A stretch of DNA of 56,765 bases from an uncultured Clostridia bacterium (GCA_944380765.1 CALWIO010000012.1:1-56765); one strand, 5' to 3'. Shown: positions 1-9,099, counted from the stretch's first letter. Numbers and translations: made by a program. Notes: generated by a model not told the origin, from the sequence alone.

Positions 1-726
1 AAAGCCGTAAACTACACCTGCATATTGACCGCCGAATGTCATTCTGGTGTCAATTACAACGCCGTCTGTTGTGCCTTTCTCAGTAAGAGCAAGGTCAGCC
101 GGCTGAGCCGCGGAGCCGATTGTAACGGCCGCGCTTGTTACAAGGCCTGTTGCCTCAACATTAACGGGAACCGCGTTGATAGTATCACTCGCGATTGAGC
201 CGATGTAGAGTGTGCCTGTAACATTAGTTGAAGTCTTGCGTGAAGCCTCAACTGTCTGGAAATTAACTGTTCCCGAAGCGCCCGCGTTAGCGGTAACCGT
301 GAACGAGAGAACCTCGCTGTCATTAAGGGTGCTTGTAGCAGTACCTGCCGAGGGAATGTATGTTACCATAACAAACCCGTAGGTCGCTGAATCAAGACCC
401 GCACTCGCGAAAACCTTAGCGGCGTCAACCGCTGTTGCGCTCTCGGAATATGAATAGCCGGCAGCAGAGGGAACGGTAATTCCGCTTACTGTTACATTGG
501 CTTTTTCATAAAATACGGGAATAGAGAATGTTCCGACTGTGAAGTTAGTTGTTACCTTAACGGAAACTGTTGTGCTTGCTCCGGCTTCAATATTGGAAGC
601 GGCAGGAACGATAGCAACAGTCGCGGTTTTATCGGCAGGATCCTCAAAGGCGAAAGCCATTGTGAATGACGCGAAAACCATAACAACCGCCAACACAAGA
701 CCGATTATTTTTTTAGATCTTGACAT
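1..726 (-). CDS. Secreted cohesin-like protein, 3' end outside window
   Basis: Reading frame open from an ATG at 726 down to the left edge (242 codons, no stop), so the C-terminus is missing. AGGAGG lies 7 bases before the ATG. Residues 1-26 are a signal peptide (MSRSKKIIGLVLAVVMVF then a small-residue cleavage region ending FAF). Residues about 33-165 look like one beta-sandwich of the cohesin type: an opening strand rich in V/A, 'VGTFSIPVFYEKANV', and a late 'SEVLSFTVTANAGASGTV' strand, the pattern seen in cohesin and related carbohydrate-binding modules. The next gene upstream ends in a dockerin, which fits a cohesin-dockerin surface or scaffold role. The cohesin assignment is from pattern and context only; a generic Ig-like or CBM domain is possible. 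Confidence 0.6.
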   Translation of the reverse strand, partial: MSRSKKIIGLVLAVVMVFASFTMAFAFEDPADKTATVAIVPAASNIEAGASTTVSVKVTTNFTVGTFSIPVFYEKANVTVSGITVPSAAGYSYSESATAVDAAKVFASAGLDSATYGFVMVTYIPSAGTATSTLNDSEVLSFTVTANAGASGTVNFQTVEASRKTSTNVTGTLYIGSIASDTINAVPVNVEATGLVTSAAVTIGSAAQPADLALTEKGTTDGVVIDTRMTFGGQYAGVVYGF

Positions 727-1123
727 CGTTATTCCTCCTATATAAAACATATAGTTCCGTAGTGCCCGGTGAGGCTTAAAAATTTTGCTGCACAGCGTAG
801 AACGGATTTTGCGCCGGATTTGCCGCTGCACCGGTAAATGCAGAATGGCAACCGCAAATTCCTTATTGCGGAACGGCAATATAAATTTCGGCTGTGCAAG
901 AATCAGCAAAGAATCGGGCGCTTTGCCGAAAGGTTCCGTGCCGTGGGTGCCCGAACACGGTGGGTAAGATTTTTGTTCCGGATTTTCGTTTTTTACGGTA
1001 CGCCGAGCTATATAATCACAGCTTTGCGGCGCGAATGAAACCATTTATATTAAGCGCAGGACAAGCCGCGGTACACCGATAAATCGGAAGGCATGTCTTT
1101 AAAGCGCAAAATATCTATTCGCA
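727..1123 (-). promoter_or_regulatory. Long 5' leader of the cohesin-like gene
   Basis: This is about 400 bases between the predicted transcription start (near 1123) and the ATG at 726. Three overlapping plus-strand open frames here have no ribosome site and look accidental. The leader ends in a perfect 6-bp hairpin (CTATAT, 5-base loop, ATATAG at about 742-758) that abuts the AGGAGG ribosome site. I see no known riboswitch consensus. Length and base composition suggest a structured or regulatory leader, but this is inference from the promoter position. Confidence 0.35.
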
Positions 1124-1129
1124 AAACAC

Positions 1130-1158
1130 ATTTTAACATTGATTTTTTTCTTTGTCAA
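1130..1158 (-). promoter_or_regulatory. Sigma-A promoter of the cohesin-like gene
   Basis: On the minus strand there is TTGACA (1158-1153), a 17-base spacer, then TAAAAT (1135-1130). The match and spacing are near perfect. It sits between the dockerin gene's end and the cohesin-like gene, so the latter has its own promoter. Confidence 0.75.
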
Positions 1159-1195
1159 CTGTGTTTTATTTGTAAATTATTATAATTACAGCATT

Positions 1196-1224
1196 GCCGG
1201 GGGGAGGGGGCGCCCTCCCCCGGC
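1196..1224 (-). terminator. GC-rich hairpin after the dockerin gene
   Basis: The arms GCCGGGGG.AGGG and CCCTCCCCCGGC (one bulged G) form a very stable stem-loop about 40 bases past the stop codon. The following minus-strand bases are AT-rich but contain no clean T-run, so termination efficiency is uncertain. Confidence 0.5.
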
Positions 1225-1264
1225 GTTAGAAAATTAACCGAATCAGAAGCGGATAACTTTAATC

Positions 1265-4200
1265 TCAGGAAAGAGAAAGTGTTCCGGCCGCCTGATTGAT
1301 TGCCGCGTTACCTGTGGCAACGCTCTGGAGAGCGGCATAGTCGGCAGATGTTACGCCGTCAACGCTGTCTATATCAGCGGCGGTGTAGTAAACTCCGTTA
1401 AGAGTTTCAAGTCCCGCGGCCGCAAGAGAAGCCTCGATTGCGTCGAATCCGTCAACAGCGCCGTCACCTGTTACATCACCGTAGATAAGTACATAGTATG
1501 TGCTTATTGTTCCTACATTGGCAAGATTGATGTCAACCTTAGCGCCTGTACCGAAAGCGTTAGCTCTCGAAACGGTTGTTTCGGTTGTAACATTGGAATC
1601 AACAACATTGAGCTCAACATAGGTGAGAAGCTCTTCCATTGTAGCAATCGAGCCGGGTGTGATGCCGTCGATAACATTAACTGTTGTTGTGATACCGTCA
1701 GACTCGGAAACGATAACCTCGTCTGTGCCGGGTTTCTCAACAAGTTTGATTGTGCATTCGAAGTTCGCGAGAGCTTTTTCAAGCTGAGCTTCGGCGGCAG
1801 CAATTCTTCCAAGGTTAGAACCGGTGATTTCACGGTCATATGTGAGATACTCGGCAGCGGAATCCGCATAGAGAATAACTTCGTTATCGCTTTCATCGGT
1901 GTACTTGTAACCGAGAGCCGTGATGAGCTGAGCATAAGCGTCAGACTCCTCAACGCCTGCGATTACGCCGTAATACTCAGGATTGTTGAATATTACATTT
2001 GCCTGATCGGAGAGAGCCTGGAGCTGATCAAGAGCGCCTGTCTCCATAGCCGATCTGGAAGCGAGAATGAGTTCGTTCTCAGCCTTCATGAGCTCATACT
2101 TAGCGTCAAATACTACGGACTGAAGAGCAGCGGGGTCGCTGTTAACCGTCTGAGCATTATCAAGAGCTCTTTCATAAACTGCCCATGAATACGCAGAGTA
2201 ATCAGCTTCCTGATAGTTCTGAGCGGCAGCGTACTGGAGTTCTTTCTCAAGGAACTGCTTGTCGGCTGTTCCTCTTGAAATCATAAGGCCTTTGTAGTAG
2301 CCGAGCTTAGCGGCATAGTCGCCGAGCTCAAGAGCTGTGTAGCTGGGATATGTGAAGTTCGCGAGAGCCTCAGCATAAGCTTCAAGGTCAGCCGCGGTGG
2401 GCTCAACTACGGTGTAACCGATAGCCGCCGCAATCTTCTCGTTTGCCTCAGCAGCGATGAGAGCGTTGATTTCTGCCTCGCTCAGGCTGCTGCCGTTGAT
2501 GTAGTTTTCGGGTTCTGCGGGAGCCTGATAGCCGGCAAGTACATTGCGGGCATTTGTTCTGGCTTCCTCATAATCCCAGTACTCATAAAGCTCATAGTCC
2601 TGATAATTTGTATCCTTATCGGTGGGCTCAGCTGCGTCAAGAGCATCCTGAAGCTGCGTATAAGCGTTCGATGAGCTGGGCTTAGCCGAAAGAGCTTCAT
2701 AAGCTGTTTCAATATTTTCAATAGTAGCCTGAAGGTTTGCAGCTGAATAGTCAGCAGCGAAAGTGTCGGGGTCAATGGGCTGCATGATTATCTTAGCGGC
2801 AGCGAGCATAGCGTTCTGGAATGCCGACCACTCAGCGTCCGCGTCAGCAGCGTAGTCGCCTCTCTTAAGTCCTGTGTAGCCGTTAAATACCTCTTCAAGA
2901 GCTGTTGTATCGGTGTAGTAAACATCGCCCATATCGAAATTGAAGGACAACCAGCAGTCGCCGCCGTCTTCGCTTACGCCGAACCAGCTGCCTTTGCAAT
3001 GGTTGTGCCACTCAACATAAGCTGTGCCGAGGTCGATTATGTCACCGTACTCATAGCCGGAAAGATCTATATTGTAGTTGAATGCGAAAGGCTGTATCCA
3101 TGAATATTTGGTATCGCCGTCCATGTAGCCGATCTTGTTGTTTGCCATGGTGTTGTTCTTATTATCACCGTGCTTATAATCGTCAAATTTGCTGATCAGG
3201 AAGTCCGGAGCGCCGGTAGAGTATGCGTTCTTAATCCATGTGCCGTAGGCTTCCTTGTTGGTGTTGCTGAAGCCGAGACCGATTTCGGCAACCTGAGCAA
3301 GGTCACTGACTATGCGGTATTTGGGTATATCGTCCATCTTAACCTTGATGGCGTCAACCTTTGAAGCAGCGGTGTTGTTAACCTCCGTATACAATTCCTG
3401 ACCCGGGGTAACATCGTTCTCGGTAGGAATGCGGTTGGAAACAGACGTGTAAGCCATGGCGGTCTGCTCGCCGCCTACCGCTGTGCCGTCCTTGAAGAGG
3501 TAGTAATACTTAATCTCAAAGGAAACGGCCTTGTCGCCCGAATAGGTCATGCTTATCGGAATAGAACCGGAAGCGCCGGGAGCGATTGTCAGGGGCAGCG
3601 AAGCTGATGTTGTAAAGCTTGAATCACTTGATGTGACAGAAGTAATAACCATGTAATAGGGATCGTCATAGTCGCCTGTCGCACGGTGTTTAAGCAGCAT
3701 GCCCGAAGAGTCGTTTCTGAAACTCAAGGTTGAGTTAACCGTTGCCGAATCAGCAGAATACATATAAGGATAATTGTCTGTATTGCTGAACGAAGCGGTC
3801 GGAGAAGCGAGCTTCTGCGCGTCTGTTGACCAGCCTACAAAGAAGCCGAGAATCGGCATTACAGTATCAAGAAGGCCGTTTGTATAAGCTGTGTAAAGCC
3901 TGTTGACAAGAGTACCCGCAAACACAGCTATGTTCTGCTGATTGAATACGCTGTCAATGCTTGTTATAGTGGCAGGATCCAGAAGGTCAACGCCCGCCGT
4001 TACTCTGAGAAGAGAGTTGAGGAGGTTTCTGATAACCGTTACTATCGCGGAGAAAGTATTGGTTGTTCTGAGAATGCTGCCTGTGGGTATATTGATAATG
4101 CCGGTAGCCGAAGCGCCGCCCGCAATCTTGGTAAGATCAAGGTCAAGAAGCGCAAGGACAAAGTTATCTCTCAAAAGTGACTCAAGCCAGTTGGGGTTGC

Positions 4201-6442
4201 TTGTATCAATGTTGAACACATCGTTAACGGGAAGGATCGACATGAAGATTACGCCGAGTTTCTGCCAGGGATCCTGAGCAGTTCCCATATTAACTTCCAA
4301 ACCGGATGTGGTAACAAGGTTTGCCATTTTCCAAGACCACTCATAGTCTCTTGAAAGCGCCCAGTCGATTATCCAGTCGATTGTCGCTTCCCAAGCCTGC
4401 GGGTTCTGTTCAAATGTAGCAAGGTCATAAGTCTTGCTGTCGGGAACTTTGTAGCCTACATCAGTATCCTCGCCCAGATCGGCAAGATTGTGAAGGTAAG
4501 CCATACCGATGTCAACGCCGATTGTAAGGCATACATCAAGCCAGTAGCTGTTGTCTTTTCCGGCAACAAAGGTCTTATCGTTGTAATCGGAATAGATAAG
4601 AGCGTCAAAGTTATAGGTGGGAACAAGCTGTGTGGCAAGTTCACGAAGAAGAGCGGCAAGGATTGAACCTACGCTCTGACCCTTAAGCTTCTCAGCCGAG
4701 GGAAGAATCATCTGAGGCATGAGCATTTCAATAAGAGTAGCCGCGATACCGCAGAGAATTTCCTGGTTTGTGGAAGCGGAGTTGGTCATAAGGTCATAAT
4801 AGCCGTTCTCGAAGTCAGCGCCGAAGATTGACTCGGGGCTGTGCTTAACGATGGTCTGAGCAAGATTCTTGGCGTTTGTAACAAGGTTGGAGTTGTCGCC
4901 GTTTACAAGAGAAACTTTGCCGAGAATTTCATCGGAAAGAACGGTGTTGGCAACCTTAACTACGAAATCATTGAGCCCCTGAAGAATGGTTGTATATCCC
5001 TTGGCGGAAGGAGTTTTTCCGTCAGCGCCGGGGATAAACTCGTTAAGGAAATCGTCTGTGATTACATACTCCCAGTTGATTATGTTGAAATAGGGGTTAA
5101 CATTTCCGATATCAGCCATAAAGATCTGATCCTGGAAACGATAATAGTGTGTTCCGTTGATTACAGCGTAATCGGACCACTCCCAAAGATATTCGCCCTG
5201 TTCCTGTGTGAAGAATACATCAGAAGCATCCTCAAGTGCGGCAACTTCCTCGCTGCCTACATCGCCGATGTAGTTGTATTTAGCGCCGAACCATTCGCCG
5301 AGGATCTTTTTAAGCGAGCCGTTGAGAACAACGGGAGCCATCTCCTGGAATACATAAGGAATAAACTTGTAAAGAAGCGAAGCTGCGCTGTCAACGCCCA
5401 AATCAAGGGTAACCGCGCCGGTAGCCAAGTCGGCCTGCATTGAGGGAAGCCAATAGCTGCCGTTCTCATAATATTTGAGGTTGTCGCCCGCCATTGTCTT
5501 GTAAACATACTCGCCGCTGTCCGCAGGCTCTTCTGTCTTGTAGAATTTAGCCTCCTCAGCAACATAAGCGCTTGTTTCAGTGTCATAGTAATAGCACTCG
5601 TAATAGTCGCCTGTTGAATCCGTGCCCTTTACATAATAGTAACGAAGTTCGTCATCCTGTGTGGGCAGAGTATGGTCGCTTATGCAAACGCCCGCCGCGT
5701 TCTCTCTGTAAGAGGTTGTGGACTGGGGTTTTGTGAAGAGACCCTGAACGAAGCTGTTAAGAACAGTCTGTACGCCGCCGTTGCCGGAAGTGTTATTCAG
5801 AGTGTTAATCTGAGTCTGGTTATCGTCTTTTCTCTCGAAGAGCGGGAAAATAAGTCCCTTGATAAGTCCGGGGATATCAGCGATAACGCTGAGGTCAAGT
5901 CCCGAAATAGCGGACGAAGCAACGCCGAGGTCAATCTCGCCGGTGCTGATAACAGTCTGAACTACGCCGGAGTTATCTCTGAGAACTTCAAGAAGCTCAT
6001 TGATAATCTGAAGCTGAGCAACGCCCTCACGGGTCATGCCCGGCTGCCAGCTGTCAAGATTGAGGTCGCCGATAATACCGAGAAGTCCGCCGACCAATGT
6101 TACCAGTGCGCTGTCTAAAAGCGATTTAGCGTTATCAACCGTTCCGCAGAGAGCGTTAATTGATCTGAGGTCAACCGTAAGCGAAAGTCCCGCAACATCA
6201 AAAAGTTTGCCGGGGTTGATGTTCAGGTCGCCGAGAACCTGGTCCAGATAGTCGAACAGAATTGATGTTCTTTCCTCTGTTGAAAGTCTTGTAACCGCGC
6301 CGTAGGGGCTGTAAGCGTCAAGAGCTACCAAGTCTTCGGCCGTTTTGTAATTGGTTTTAGCCGCTGAAGCCAAAACGGTCATACTTGATAAAATCATTAC
6401 CAATGCCAGCAAAACGCTGAGCAATTTAGTTGATTTTTTCAT
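1265..6442 (-). CDS. Large secreted protein with C-terminal type I dockerin
   Basis: 1725 residues, ATG preceded by GGGAGG. Residues 1-28 are a signal peptide (basic start, hydrophobic core, ASAA cleavage region). The middle is a long alternating hydrophobic/aromatic region with no family I recognise. Residues about 1190-1600 contain alpha-helical stretches of the FIVAR type (for example 'NLQATIENIETAYEAL' and 'YTQLQDALDAAEP'), common in surface-exposed glycan-binding proteins. Residues about 1655-1712 are a dockerin: two calcium loops, GDVTGDGAVDGFD and DIDSVDGVTSADY, each followed by a helix. The dockerin suggests attachment to a cohesin, and the neighbouring downstream gene encodes a cohesin-like protein. 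No catalytic domain is visible, so a structural or adhesion role is possible. Expressed from its own promoter with a 330-base leader. Confidence 0.8.
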   Translation of the reverse strand: MKKSTKLLSVLLALVMILSSMTVLASAAKTNYKTAEDLVALDAYSPYGAVTRLSTEERTSILFDYLDQVLGDLNINPGKLFDVAGLSLTVDLRSINALCGTVDNAKSLLDSALVTLVGGLLGIIGDLNLDSWQPGMTREGVAQLQIINELLEVLRDNSGVVQTVISTGEIDLGVASSAISGLDLSVIADIPGLIKGLIFPLFERKDDNQTQINTLNNTSGNGGVQTVLNSFVQGLFTKPQSTTSYRENAAGVCISDHTLPTQDDELRYYYVKGTDSTGDYYECYYYDTETSAYVAEEAKFYKTEEPADSGEYVYKTMAGDNLKYYENGSYWLPSMQADLATGAVTLDLGVDSAASLLYKFIPYVFQEMAPVVLNGSLKKILGEWFGAKYNYIGDVGSEEVAALEDASDVFFTQEQGEYLWEWSDYAVINGTHYYRFQDQIFMADIGNVNPYFNIINWEYVITDDFLNEFIPGADGKTPSAKGYTTILQGLNDFVVKVANTVLSDEILGKVSLVNGDNSNLVTNAKNLAQTIVKHSPESIFGADFENGYYDLMTNSASTNQEILCGIAATLIEMLMPQMILPSAEKLKGQSVGSILAALLRELATQLVPTYNFDALIYSDYNDKTFVAGKDNSYWLDVCLTIGVDIGMAYLHNLADLGEDTDVGYKVPDSKTYDLATFEQNPQAWEATIDWIIDWALSRDYEWSWKMANLVTTSGLEVNMGTAQDPWQKLGVIFMSILPVNDVFNIDTSNPNWLESLLRDNFVLALLDLDLTKIAGGASATGIINIPTGSILRTTNTFSAIVTVIRNLLNSLLRVTAGVDLLDPATITSIDSVFNQQNIAVFAGTLVNRLYTAYTNGLLDTVMPILGFFVGWSTDAQKLASPTASFSNTDNYPYMYSADSATVNSTLSFRNDSSGMLLKHRATGDYDDPYYMVITSVTSSDSSFTTSASLPLTIAPGASGSIPISMTYSGDKAVSFEIKYYYLFKDGTAVGGEQTAMAYTSVSNRIPTENDVTPGQELYTEVNNTAASKVDAIKVKMDDIPKYRIVSDLAQVAEIGLGFSNTNKEAYGTWIKNAYSTGAPDFLISKFDDYKHGDNKNNTMANNKIGYMDGDTKYSWIQPFAFNYNIDLSGYEYGDIIDLGTAYVEWHNHCKGSWFGVSEDGGDCWLSFNFDMGDVYYTDTTALEEVFNGYTGLKRGDYAADADAEWSAFQNAMLAAAKIIMQPIDPDTFAADYSAANLQATIENIETAYEALSAKPSSSNAYTQLQDALDAAEPTDKDTNYQDYELYEYWDYEEARTNARNVLAGYQAPAEPENYINGSSLSEAEINALIAAEANEKIAAAIGYTVVEPTAADLEAYAEALANFTYPSYTALELGDYAAKLGYYKGLMISRGTADKQFLEKELQYAAAQNYQEADYSAYSWAVYERALDNAQTVNSDPAALQSVVFDAKYELMKAENELILASRSAMETGALDQLQALSDQANVIFNNPEYYGVIAGVEESDAYAQLITALGYKYTDESDNEVILYADSAAEYLTYDREITGSNLGRIAAAEAQLEKALANFECTIKLVEKPGTDEVIVSESDGITTTVNVIDGITPGSIATMEELLTYVELNVVDSNVTTETTVSRANAFGTGAKVDINLANVGTISTYYVLIYGDVTGDGAVDGFDAIEASLAAAGLETLNGVYYTAADIDSVDGVTSADYAALQSVATGNAAINQAAGTLSLS

Positions 6443-6771
6443 TTTACTTTTTCCTCCCTTTATAAATAGGATAATTTCGCATATATATTATGTATATGCT
6501 TTGCTCCGCCTTTTTCAGTGTCCGCGAAGCTTCGACACGGGAGCTGCACCGCTCTCTCTCTGACCCCGCCGTGCCTTTTGACATCCGGCAGAGTAGCTAA
6601 TGCGCTCTTCTGTTACCCGTTGCGCCCTCCACCATTCTCCGCATTGACAACGGCGGAAGACTGATGATACACACCCGAGTATATTACCGATAGGATGTGT
6701 ATCAGCAAAGCGCTTACATTTTCGTTTTCCGAAAATGAAGACACTTGTCCCATTGCACCATTCCTATGGTT
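6443..6771 (-). promoter_or_regulatory. Structured 5' leader RNA of the dockerin gene (candidate)
   Basis: Predicted transcription starts near 6771, giving a leader of about 330 bases. On the minus strand it contains a perfect 8-bp hairpin with GAAAA loop (6737-6717), a 12-bp stem with one G-U pair closing a 16-base loop (6704-6665), a GUGUC/GACAC stem around CGAAGCUUCG (6538-6518), and a perfect 7-bp stem GCATATA/TATATGC just before the ribosome site (6499-6479). Between them is G+C-rich sequence with no open frame. I compared it by eye with cobalamin, SAM, TPP, glycine, c-di-GMP, c-di-AMP and THF riboswitch cores and found no match. It may be a riboswitch, a protein-binding leader, or an independent small RNA. 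Confidence 0.45.
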
Positions 6772-6777
6772 ACCATA

Positions 6778-6807
6778 ATTATACAAGCCTTATTGCGAAA
6801 TAGTCAA
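6778..6807 (-). promoter_or_regulatory. Promoter of the dockerin gene
   Basis: On the minus strand there is TTGACT (6807-6802), an 18-base spacer and TATAAT (6783-6778). This places the start of transcription near 6771, about 330 bases before the ATG. Confidence 0.75.
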
Positions 6808-6808
6808 G

Positions 6809-6824
6809 AGTTTGTTAACAAACT
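6809..6824. promoter_or_regulatory. Perfect 16-bp palindrome, candidate operator
   Basis: AGTTTGTTAACAAACT is a perfect inverted repeat placed one base upstream of the -35 box of the dockerin gene promoter. Position and symmetry suggest a dimeric regulator site (activator position, or repressor overlapping polymerase). The regulator is unknown. The rest of the gap to 7120 is AT-rich, with no gene or other signal that I can support. Confidence 0.5.
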
Positions 6825-7120
6825 TTACTTAATTCTACAATCTAAACAATTTTTTTTGTTAGCTTTGTGCAAAAGAACAATCAAAGTTTGCAACTATTAC
6901 ACAAATATGTGAACAAAGTGTGAACGAAAAAATGTGCCTTAAAAACGACATTTTTTATGCGTTTTGAGGGGATATACAACATATAGTGTATGCTTTCAGA
7001 ATACCGTTTTTTTACCACAAAATGGCAAGATTCCGTATGAAAAAATCCAGAGCTTTTGCCGTTTCGGATATTTTTTGCAAAATCCTGTGCCGCCGTTAAA
7101 ATCCGCGCCGGTTAAAAGCA

Positions 7121-7160
7121 GAAAAAGGGCGGAAAGGAGCTTTCGCTCTTTTCCGCCCTC
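7121..7160 (-). terminator. Rho-independent terminator of the lipoprotein gene
   Basis: On the minus strand a strong stem GGGCGGAAAAGAGC, GAAA tetraloop, GCTCCTTTCCGCCC is followed by TTTTTC. It lies 12 bases beyond the stop codon. Confidence 0.9.
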
Positions 7161-7171
7161 AATTTAAAATC

Positions 7172-7930
7172 TTACTGCTCCGCGGTTTCGCCCGAGGTCT
7201 GCTCGGCTGCGGATTCCTTATCCGCTTTTTTAATTGTGAAATCCTGAAGCATGGCGTACAAATCAACGCTCTCGTCATAGGCGCTGTTTACGCCGGCGTA
7301 CTCAATTTTGTAAATTACGCTGTCAACGGTAAAGTAGATACCCTCGGCGTAGTGAATTACCTTGCCGGAATCGTCCTTTACCACAAATTTAAGAACTTTA
7401 CCCTCGTACTTCTTTGAGGAGAATGTAACATCGTCCAAAGTTACGGTTGTGTCGGGATAGGTCTTTTTTATCTCCTCTGCCTGCTGCTGGTTTGTGCTGA
7501 GCGTTTCCGCAAGAAGAGCGTTCATATTCTGGCTTCCGTCAGGGTCAATGGTGAGAATGTTGATATAAACATTACCGTCGGAGTCGTCTTTTACCGCTTT
7601 GCCGTAGCCGTCAAAGGTCCAGCCGTCGGCAAGAGTCCACGAAAAAACGGGAGTTTCTATTTTCTGACCGGTAATAATCATCTGAGGAAAGTCAATAATA
7701 TTCGTCTGCGGCTCGCCGTTTTCGTTCTCAATGATTTTTCCGTTCTCATCGGTGACATAGACATAAATATCGCCGTTCTCATTAAGCACCGTGTTGCCCT
7801 CGTCGTCGGTAACTACCGCGTATTCCATTCCGTTGTCGGCGGTGATGGTTTGCAGCTTCTGACCGCAGGCGGCAAAGGTTGAGGCTATGAGCAGCACCGC
7901 CAGTGCCGCGGCGATTATTTTCTTTTTCAT
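7172..7930 (-). CDS. Lipoprotein with TDENG-type repeats, unknown function
   Basis: 252 residues. The chosen ATG at 7930 follows GGAGG and begins a clean lipoprotein signal (MKKKIIAAALAVLLIASTFAAC, lipobox FAAC with the modified Cys at 22). A longer frame opens upstream at 7996 inside the preceding gene but has no signal peptide and is rejected. Residues about 30-75 carry short acidic repeats (VTDDEGN, NENGD, VTDENGK, NENGE) that resemble a flexible spacer. They recur in the lipoprotein at 52706. The C-terminal part, about 90-230, is a mixed alpha/beta domain ('FSWTLADGWTFDGYGKAV') with no family I can name. It starts 22 bases after the DUF3048 lipoprotein gene and is probably co-transcribed with it. 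It is likely anchored on the outer face of the membrane. Confidence 0.75.
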   Translation of the reverse strand: MKKKIIAAALAVLLIASTFAACGQKLQTITADNGMEYAVVTDDEGNTVLNENGDIYVYVTDENGKIIENENGEPQTNIIDFPQMIITGQKIETPVFSWTLADGWTFDGYGKAVKDDSDGNVYINILTIDPDGSQNMNALLAETLSTNQQQAEEIKKTYPDTTVTLDDVTFSSKKYEGKVLKFVVKDDSGKVIHYAEGIYFTVDSVIYKIEYAGVNSAYDESVDLYAMLQDFTIKKADKESAAEQTSGETAEQ

Positions 7931-7952
7931 AAAAATTCCTCCGTAACGCCTT

Positions 7953-9074
7953 TTATTCGGTGATTGTGGTCTTTGACCTGTTCTTTTCGGGTACAACTCC
8001 TATGTAGGTCTGCCCCATATTTACGGTGAGCTCCTTGCCGTCTTTTCCGTAGAATTTAAGCGGAGAGGTTTTGCTCGCCTTTTTCCAGGTTATTGACTCG
8101 CCGTATCCGTGAGAAACGAACACCGCGTCTCCCGAGGACAAATCCCAGTCCTGCCTGCCCTTGTCGTCGCCGGCGATTGTTCCCACATTACAGTACATAA
8201 TGATAACATTTGTGACCGCCATGGTCTCGCCCGTTGTGCCGTCTTTCATCTCGCTGGTGTTCATATAGTTATAATAGAGCTTTTCGTCGGCGTTGTATTT
8301 GAATGTATGGCGGTAGCTTGACGAAAACTCAAAGGTGATTGACGAGCAGGAGCCTGTTCCGTCACCGAAAGCGGCTCTTGTGTCATCGGCTATAAGGTAG
8401 GGCGCCCAGTCGTCGGACTCGGCTTTTGTGCTGATTCCCATACTCTCGATAGCCGCCGCCAGATGCTCGCCGTCGGTAAAGCCTCTGTGCTCGGTGGCGA
8501 CAGATGTTCTTGTGTTGTCCTTAAAGAAAGTATAGCGGCTTGAATTTGCCGAGGTCAGATTTGAGTTTGTGCCGCGGTAACTGCCGTCAATGTCCTTCAT
8601 TCCGATTTCTTCCATATAATCGTATGCCTGCGGACTGCCGCCCCAGTGAGCGTAAATGGCGTTCATGCCGTCGGCAATCTCAACAAAGTCATGGCGCGCG
8701 CTTCTTACCGGGCCGACCTTGGGCACCTTTGAAACATCTGCGAAAATCCACATCATTCTTGTTATGCCGCCCTCAACGAGTCCTTCAAGCACTATGTCCG
8801 GTGAGGCAAGTCCCCACTGAGGTCTTGCCGAGGGTGAGTTCTCAACCATTATGGCTATCGGTCTCGCGCCTATCGCGCTGTCGGAAAGGTCTGCCGCGCC
8901 TGTAAGCGGGTTTATGTTCTGCGCTGCGGGAGCCTCAGTAGGCGCCTCGGTTGACGAAGGGGCCTCGGTTGTGCCGTCCTTTTCGTACTCCTTGCCGCCG
9001 CAGGCGGTAAACATTGTCGCCAAAAGGGCGATTGCCATTATTACGCTGCAAATTTTTAAAGCTCTTTTTTTCAT
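7953..9074 (-). CDS. DUF3048 (YerB-type) lipoprotein
   Basis: 373 residues. ATG follows AGAGGG. Signal with lipobox FTAC (Cys 25), then a Thr/Glu/Ala-rich linker (about 30-50). The DUF3048 core begins 'NPLTGAADLSDSAIGARP' and includes 'IAIMVENSPSARPQWGL', 'VEGGITRMMWIFADV', 'VGPVRSARHDFVEIADG' and 'AHWGGSPQAYDYM', which are characteristic of this family. The B. subtilis member YerB is a membrane lipoprotein linked to cell-wall synthesis. The precise biochemical role is not established. The gene lies 25 bases after serS, in the same direction, and is followed by another lipoprotein gene, suggesting a cell-envelope pair. Confidence 0.85.
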   Translation of the reverse strand: MKKRALKICSVIMAIALLATMFTACGGKEYEKDGTTEAPSSTEAPTEAPAAQNINPLTGAADLSDSAIGARPIAIMVENSPSARPQWGLASPDIVLEGLVEGGITRMMWIFADVSKVPKVGPVRSARHDFVEIADGMNAIYAHWGGSPQAYDYMEEIGMKDIDGSYRGTNSNLTSANSSRYTFFKDNTRTSVATEHRGFTDGEHLAAAIESMGISTKAESDDWAPYLIADDTRAAFGDGTGSCSSITFEFSSSYRHTFKYNADEKLYYNYMNTSEMKDGTTGETMAVTNVIIMYCNVGTIAGDDKGRQDWDLSSGDAVFVSHGYGESITWKKASKTSPLKFYGKDGKELTVNMGQTYIGVVPEKNRSKTTITE

Positions 9075-9099
9075 TGTGTATCCCTCTCTGCGGTAATGT

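Noticed and set aside
785..1082. Three overlapping short plus-strand frames
   Set aside because: No ribosome sites, no recognisable sequence, and they lie in the predicted leader of the cohesin-like gene on the other strand.
4841..5443. 200-codon plus-strand frame inside the dockerin gene
   Set aside because: Antisense shadow; the minus-strand frame has a signal peptide, ribosome site and dockerin.
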